NCBI RefSeq assembly: GCF_023701745.1
Contig: NZ_JAJOZB010000001.1
Coordinates: forward strand, 8,417,001 to 8,481,000
Direction of reading: 5' to 3'
DNA length: 64,000 nt
Origin: Streptomyces sp. RKAG293
Lineage (GTDB): Bacteria > Actinomycetota > Actinomycetes > Streptomycetales > Streptomycetaceae
Every line of letters starts with the position of its first letter. Within the stretch, counting starts at the first letter, position 1. Under the pieces are notes generated by a model. That model was not told the DNA's origin. It searched no databases and saw only the letters and a program-made list of their open reading frames with translations. Below, in pieces: positions 61,206 through 64,000 of this stretch. A program made the translations under genes and the position numbers.

Positions 61206-61254
61206 GCGAGGGAGTCCAAGGGTCGGTTGTGACGCCAGACCTGGACTCCCTCGC
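61206..61254. repeat. 13-bp perfect inverted repeat in a 332-bp gene-free stretch
   Basis: GCGAGGGAGTCCA (61206-61218) and TGGACTCCCTCGC (61242-61254) form a strong stem, with GGTC/GACC extending it. It lies in the gap 61059-61390 between two convergent genes. The same gap holds a direct repeat CATCTGGTG(G/A)CAA near 61107-61142 and a short open frame from 61229 without recognisable homology. The stem may terminate transcription or be an end of a decayed insertion sequence. Confidence 0.55.
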
Positions 61255-61390
61255 GGCCGAGCCCGACCTCGTAGCCTCCCGCCCAGGACAGACCCCCATC
61301 GCCGACCGGCACTACTACGGCCGCACCTTCCGGCCAGCCCGTCATGCGCTCGCTGACCGCCTATGACCACTAACCCTTCGCATCATTCCT

Positions 61391-61954
61391 CTAGGCGGTC
61401 TCGCCGGTCTCGCCGGCATCGGCGGCAGCGCGCTCGGCCCGGCGCGCCACGGCGCGCAGCACTTCGATCCGGATGAACGCGGCACCGCCCAGCCGGATGA
61501 GGAGCCAGTAGGGGCGGAAGACGCGTCGCGAGCGGGCGTCGGTGGCCTGCACCCTGGTCTCGAAGGAGACGACGGTGGTGTCACCGTCGGGCACCACACG
61601 CAGGCTCATCGCCGCCTTCCCCCACCCCGGTTCCGCGAATCGGGTGAAGGCATCGGCGTCGCCCGGCTCGATCGGTGCGGACTCGGGCCGAAGCCGCCAG
61701 AACTTGGCGACCTTGCCCTTCACCAGCTCCGCTCCCTCCACGGTGCTCAAGGTCGGCATCGGGAACGTGGCGAGAAGCGGGCCTTCGAGCCGGATCCGGC
61801 CGCCCGACCGCAGCAGCACCAGCCGGCGCGAGAGCGGGAGTTCCTCGACGGTGACGTCGAGCAGGGCCCGCCACACGGTGGCCGGGTCCGCCGCGATGCG
61901 CCGGGTGAAACAGGAGCGGAAGTCGTAGGCCGGAAGCAGACGGTCGAGTTCCAT
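61391..61954 (-). CDS. SRPBCC-like protein
   Basis: 187 aa from the ATG at 61954 (MELDRLLPAYDFRSCFTRRI); GGAG in the end of the TetR gene serves as ribosome binding site. An early ADPATVWRALLDVTVEELPLSR segment, a beta-rich middle and a long C-terminal helix (RPYWLLIRLGGAAFIRIEVLRAVARRAE) fit a START/polyketide-cyclase-like (SRPBCC) cavity fold. Encoded four bases after a TetR gene, so the TetR probably regulates it. Ligand unknown. Confidence 0.75.
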   Translation of the reverse strand: MELDRLLPAYDFRSCFTRRIAADPATVWRALLDVTVEELPLSRRLVLLRSGGRIRLEGPLLATFPMPTLSTVEGAELVKGKVAKFWRLRPESAPIEPGDADAFTRFAEPGWGKAAMSLRVVPDGDTTVVSFETRVQATDARSRRVFRPYWLLIRLGGAAFIRIEVLRAVARRAERAAADAGETGETA

Positions 61955-61958
61955 CGGG

Positions 61959-62534
61959 TCACTCCGGAGTGTCGAGCCCGGCGGCCAACGCGTCGGCCAG
62001 CCGCCGGGGCAGATCCGACGGCGGTGTGCCGCCGAGCATGAAGAGATGGACGAAGACGGTGCCGAGCAGTTGCGCGTGCGCCAGTACCGGATCGGACCCA
62101 CCGCGGATCTCACCCCGCCCGGCGGCCCGTTCGAGGATCCGAGCCAGTACCGCTTGCTGCCGGTCGATGAAGGTGCCGGCGAACCGGGTCGCCAACTCCG
62201 GGTCGGCGGCGATGTCGGCGATCAGGCCCGGTAGCGCCTTCCGTGCGTGCGGCGCGGACAGCAGCACGATGATCTGCTCGACGAGAGCGGTCAGATCGGC
62301 CCGCACACAGCCGAGGTCGGCGGGCGGAGCGATCTCCGTCCCGTGCACCACGGCGACGAACACCATCTCAGCCTTGGACCGCCACCGCCGGTAGATCCCC
62401 GCCTTCCCGACCCCCGCCCGGGCCGCGACGCGGTCGATGCTCAGCTGCTGGTACCCGACCTCGTCCAGGATCGCCCGCACGGCCGCACTGACCGCTTCAT
62501 CGACCTTGCCGTCCCTCGGGCGCCCTCGGTTCAT
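61959..62534 (-). CDS. TetR/AcrR family transcriptional regulator
   Basis: 191 aa from the ATG at 62534 (MNRGRPRDGKVDEAVSAAV). HTH: ILDEVGYQQLSIDRVAARAGVGKAGIYRRWRSK, about 18-52; TetR_C-type helical domain. Operon with the SRPBCC gene. A perfect ACGGATC/GATCCGT dyad 19 bases upstream of the start is the likely autoregulatory site. Confidence 0.92.
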   Translation of the reverse strand: MNRGRPRDGKVDEAVSAAVRAILDEVGYQQLSIDRVAARAGVGKAGIYRRWRSKAEMVFVAVVHGTEIAPPADLGCVRADLTALVEQIIVLLSAPHARKALPGLIADIAADPELATRFAGTFIDRQQAVLARILERAAGRGEIRGGSDPVLAHAQLLGTVFVHLFMLGGTPPSDLPRRLADALAAGLDTPE

Positions 62535-62552
62535 GCTCCGAGCATAAACGAA

Positions 62553-62566
62553 ACGGATCGATCCGT
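62553..62566. promoter_or_regulatory. TetR operator (ACGGATC-GATCCGT)
   Basis: Perfect 14-bp palindrome in an AT-rich interval just upstream of the TetR start at 62534; likely autorepression of the TetR-SRPBCC operon. Confidence 0.75.
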
Positions 62567-62679
62567 AAATGAATTTGCCGGAGACAACGGGACTGATGCG
62601 CCCGGACGCACCGAGACAGCTGGACTCGCGCAGTGGCGTCCGGTCCGTCCACGCTCGAGCGCCTCGCCGCTGAACCCGC

Positions 62680-62815
62680 TCACACGTCCCGGCGCCGCAC
62701 CACAACGATGGCGACGACCACCGACACCCACACCCAGGCGCCGAGCGCGATCCAGGAGTCGGTGATCGTCGCCGGGTATGTGCCCGGGTCGAATAACGGT
62801 TGCCCGGGTTCTGCT
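62680..62815 (-). pseudogene. Remnant of an ABC-2 type permease C-terminus
   Basis: Read on the minus strand, the frame ending at the TGA 62682-62680 encodes GTYPATITDSWIALGAWVWV followed by SVVVAIVVVRRRDV and a stop: a final membrane helix with the RRRDV tail common in ABC-2 permeases. Only about 45 codons are readable, without start codon or ribosome binding site, in the 321-bp gap between the TetR start and the TIGR03086 gene. The rest of that gap shows nothing else. Confidence 0.5.
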
Positions 62816-62855
62816 TCAGCCGGTCCACCGCGGAGGCGGGCAGGCAGTGGCCGCG

Positions 62856-63449
62856 TCAGGCGGCGGCCCAGGCCGGGTCGCGTCCGGTGAGGGCGACGAT
62901 GCGGTCGAGGAGGGGGGCGTCGGTGGGGACGTCGACGGCGGGGCCGAAGATGCCCTGGCGGGCGGTGGTCTGTCCCGGTGCGGAGAGGGGCTCAACGAAC
63001 TCGCGGCAGCCTTCGAGCGTTGGGACGTCGGCGGTGAACGGCTGGCCGGTGGCGCGGGCGATGTCCCAGCCGTGGATGGTCAGTTCGTTGAGGCCCACCC
63101 TGCCGATCATGCTCGCGGGCATCGTGACGCCGCCTACCTCCGTCATCCCTTCCCAGGCGGCCGGGTCGCGCCAGGCCTCGGTGAGGGCGGTGAGCTGCTC
63201 GGGGATGCGGGTGCGCCAGTCCGCGCCGAGCCGCGAGGCGTCGGGGGAAGGCGGTTGGGAACCCTCGCTGAGCGGTGTCTTCCGGGCGGCGATGAGGAAG
63301 GCGTGGGAGAGGCCGTCGACATGGTCCAGGAGGTCGCCGAGGGTGTACTTGGCACACGGTGTCGGCGCGGTGAGCTGTTCGTCGGGGATGGCGCCCAGCA
63401 GGTCCGCCAGTCGCTGGGCCGCGGGACCGAGGTCGAGCATCGCTGTCAT
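62856..63449 (-). CDS. TIGR03086 family metal-binding protein (DinB/mycothiol-isomerase-like)
   Basis: 197 aa. N-terminal DinB-like helical domain: LADLLGAIPDEQLTAPTPC...YTLGDLLDHVDGLSHAF and NELTIHGWDIARATGQPF supply the His/Glu metal ligands of the TIGR03086 / maleylpyruvate isomerase N-terminal family, many of which use mycothiol. C-terminal GPAVDVPTDAPLLDRIVALTGRDPAW is the usual family ending. Substrate unknown. The 195 bases upstream show no gene. Confidence 0.92.
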   Translation of the reverse strand: MTAMLDLGPAAQRLADLLGAIPDEQLTAPTPCAKYTLGDLLDHVDGLSHAFLIAARKTPLSEGSQPPSPDASRLGADWRTRIPEQLTALTEAWRDPAAWEGMTEVGGVTMPASMIGRVGLNELTIHGWDIARATGQPFTADVPTLEGCREFVEPLSAPGQTTARQGIFGPAVDVPTDAPLLDRIVALTGRDPAWAAA

Positions 63450-63644
63450 GGGAGGACTCCTTCGGCGCGTGTTCGCAGTATGCGTGGCAACGAAGAGGTA
63501 GACGGCGTGGCCCAGTGGAACTCATCGGTCGCGCCGATGTTTTCTCGCGCGGCGGTCCCGGGGCGCCGGTGGGCCGGCCCGCCGGCTCGCCGGGGGAGAC
63601 CGGTGGCGGTGCCCCCGGGCGGCCGCGTCCGACCCGGACAGGCC

Positions 63645-64000
63645 CTAGTGGAGGCTGCGCTGCATCCACGGCACGAGGTCGCGCTCCTCGTGCAGGAGGT
63701 ACTGGTCGACCTCGCCGAGCACCAGCTGCGTGGTGAGCGTCATGCCCTCGACGGCCACCTTGCCGGCGATGACGTCGTCCAGGCGGCGCAGGAGCTGAGC
63801 GCCGTCCTCGCGGTCGCGCACCACCGCCACGGAGGCCTTGTCGTGCCGCTCCAGAAGCGGGTGGACGGTCGCCTGCTTCGCCGCGTAGTGCGCCTGGAAC
63901 GCCTCCCGGAACGCGGGCAGGCCCTCCGGCGCGCCCGTGGGAACCCTGTGCAGGTCCTGCAGGGTGGCGCGCAGGGCGCGGCTGCGGGCGATGAGAGCGT
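63645..64000 (-). CDS. Hemerythrin-like HHE domain protein (5' end outside window)
   Basis: The frame is open to the window edge; 117 C-terminal residues are visible. Readable segments include FREAFQAHYAAKQATVHPLLERHD, VVRDREDGAQLLRRLDDVIAG and YLLHEERDLVPWMQRSLH at the end. His-x3-Glu/His-x-x-E-E patterns match the later helices of hemerythrin/HHE cation-binding domains, which bind a di-iron centre and sense or store oxygen or nitric oxide. The N-terminus is not available. Confidence 0.8.
   Translation of the reverse strand, partial: ALIARSRALRATLQDLHRVPTGAPEGLPAFREAFQAHYAAKQATVHPLLERHDKASVAVVRDREDGAQLLRRLDDVIAGKVAVEGMTLTTQLVLGEVDQYLLHEERDLVPWMQRSLH

Noticed and set aside
61229..61366. 45-codon plus-strand frame starting GTG
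   Set aside because: Ends quickly, no ribosome binding site, no recognisable family; mentioned only as part of the possible relic.

Overview
The window is typical Streptomyces-like (Streptomycetaceae) chromosome. GC is very high, genes are dense with strong third-position GC, and GTG/TTG starts, 4-base GTGA/ATGA stop-start overlaps and GGAGG-type ribosome binding sites are common. Family content also fits: several TetR regulators, two RsbW-like ATPases, a DUF6343 protein, an LCP protein and large secreted glycosidases. I see no rRNA, tRNA, CRISPR array, intact insertion sequence or prophage. About 57 protein genes, one leader peptide and one gene remnant are supported; both edge genes are cut by the window.

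Layout. 1-8855: a giant multidomain protein (type VII-secretion or polymorphic-toxin style, with a glycosyltransferase-like core and a possible OTU-like C-terminal region) coupled by a 4-base overlap to a beta-helix/CbxX-type AAA+ ATPase. 8881-9738: membrane-anchored ricin-type lectin. 9991-12918: carotenoid-type FAD desaturase, membrane desaturase/ketolase and TetR regulator in one operon. 13006-20763: single-function genes (ketopantoate reductase type, cold shock protein, NmrA-like reductase, Cys-nucleophile alpha/beta hydrolase, TerF-like vWA protein, ABC exporter pair, RsbW-like ATPase, small orphan). 20825-30043: glycan-utilisation locus with GH36 alpha-galactosidase, ROK regulator, secreted GH27, Tat-exported GH95 and an SGNH esterase. 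30242-36293: LCP protein, DUF6343, TetR/VOC, DinB, NTF2-like/MarR and DUF3800 genes. 36345-43211: NmrA-like reductase, a stand-alone AlaRS-like protein behind a putative attenuator, a GH9 glycosidase without signal peptide, DUF2199, GNAT/DUF3626 pair and a second DinB protein. 43302-49164: TetR/MFS efflux pair, TetR, RsbW-like ATPase, Nudix/DUF4406 pair and a DeoR regulator. 49304-54401: secreted GH92 alpha-mannosidase, DUF805, MerR-thioredoxin pair. 54486-64000: MmpS-like protein, XRE-cupin/flavin oxidoreductase/methyltransferase cluster, MFS/LysR/SDR cluster, TetR-SRPBCC pair, an ABC-permease remnant, a TIGR03086 protein and the end of a hemerythrin-domain gene.

How the parts work together. 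The GH36/ROK/GH27/GH95/SGNH block looks like a regulon for alpha-galactosyl and fucosyl (possibly O-acetylated) plant or glycoprotein side chains; GH92 would trim alpha-mannosides elsewhere in the window. Many regulator-target pairs have readable operators: TetR-MFS with three 16-bp-spaced palindromes, MarR-NTF2, LysR-SDR and XRE-FAD. Several genes appear leaderless, with a -10 hexamer ending exactly 6 nt before the ATG.

The two most unusual loci are the giant protein with its beta-helix/AAA+ partner, and the AlaRS-like gene. The latter is preceded by a 22-codon leader peptide ending Ala-Ala-Ala and by mutually exclusive RNA stems, one of which hides the synthetase ribosome binding site. All assignments come from reading the sequence; no database search was run.
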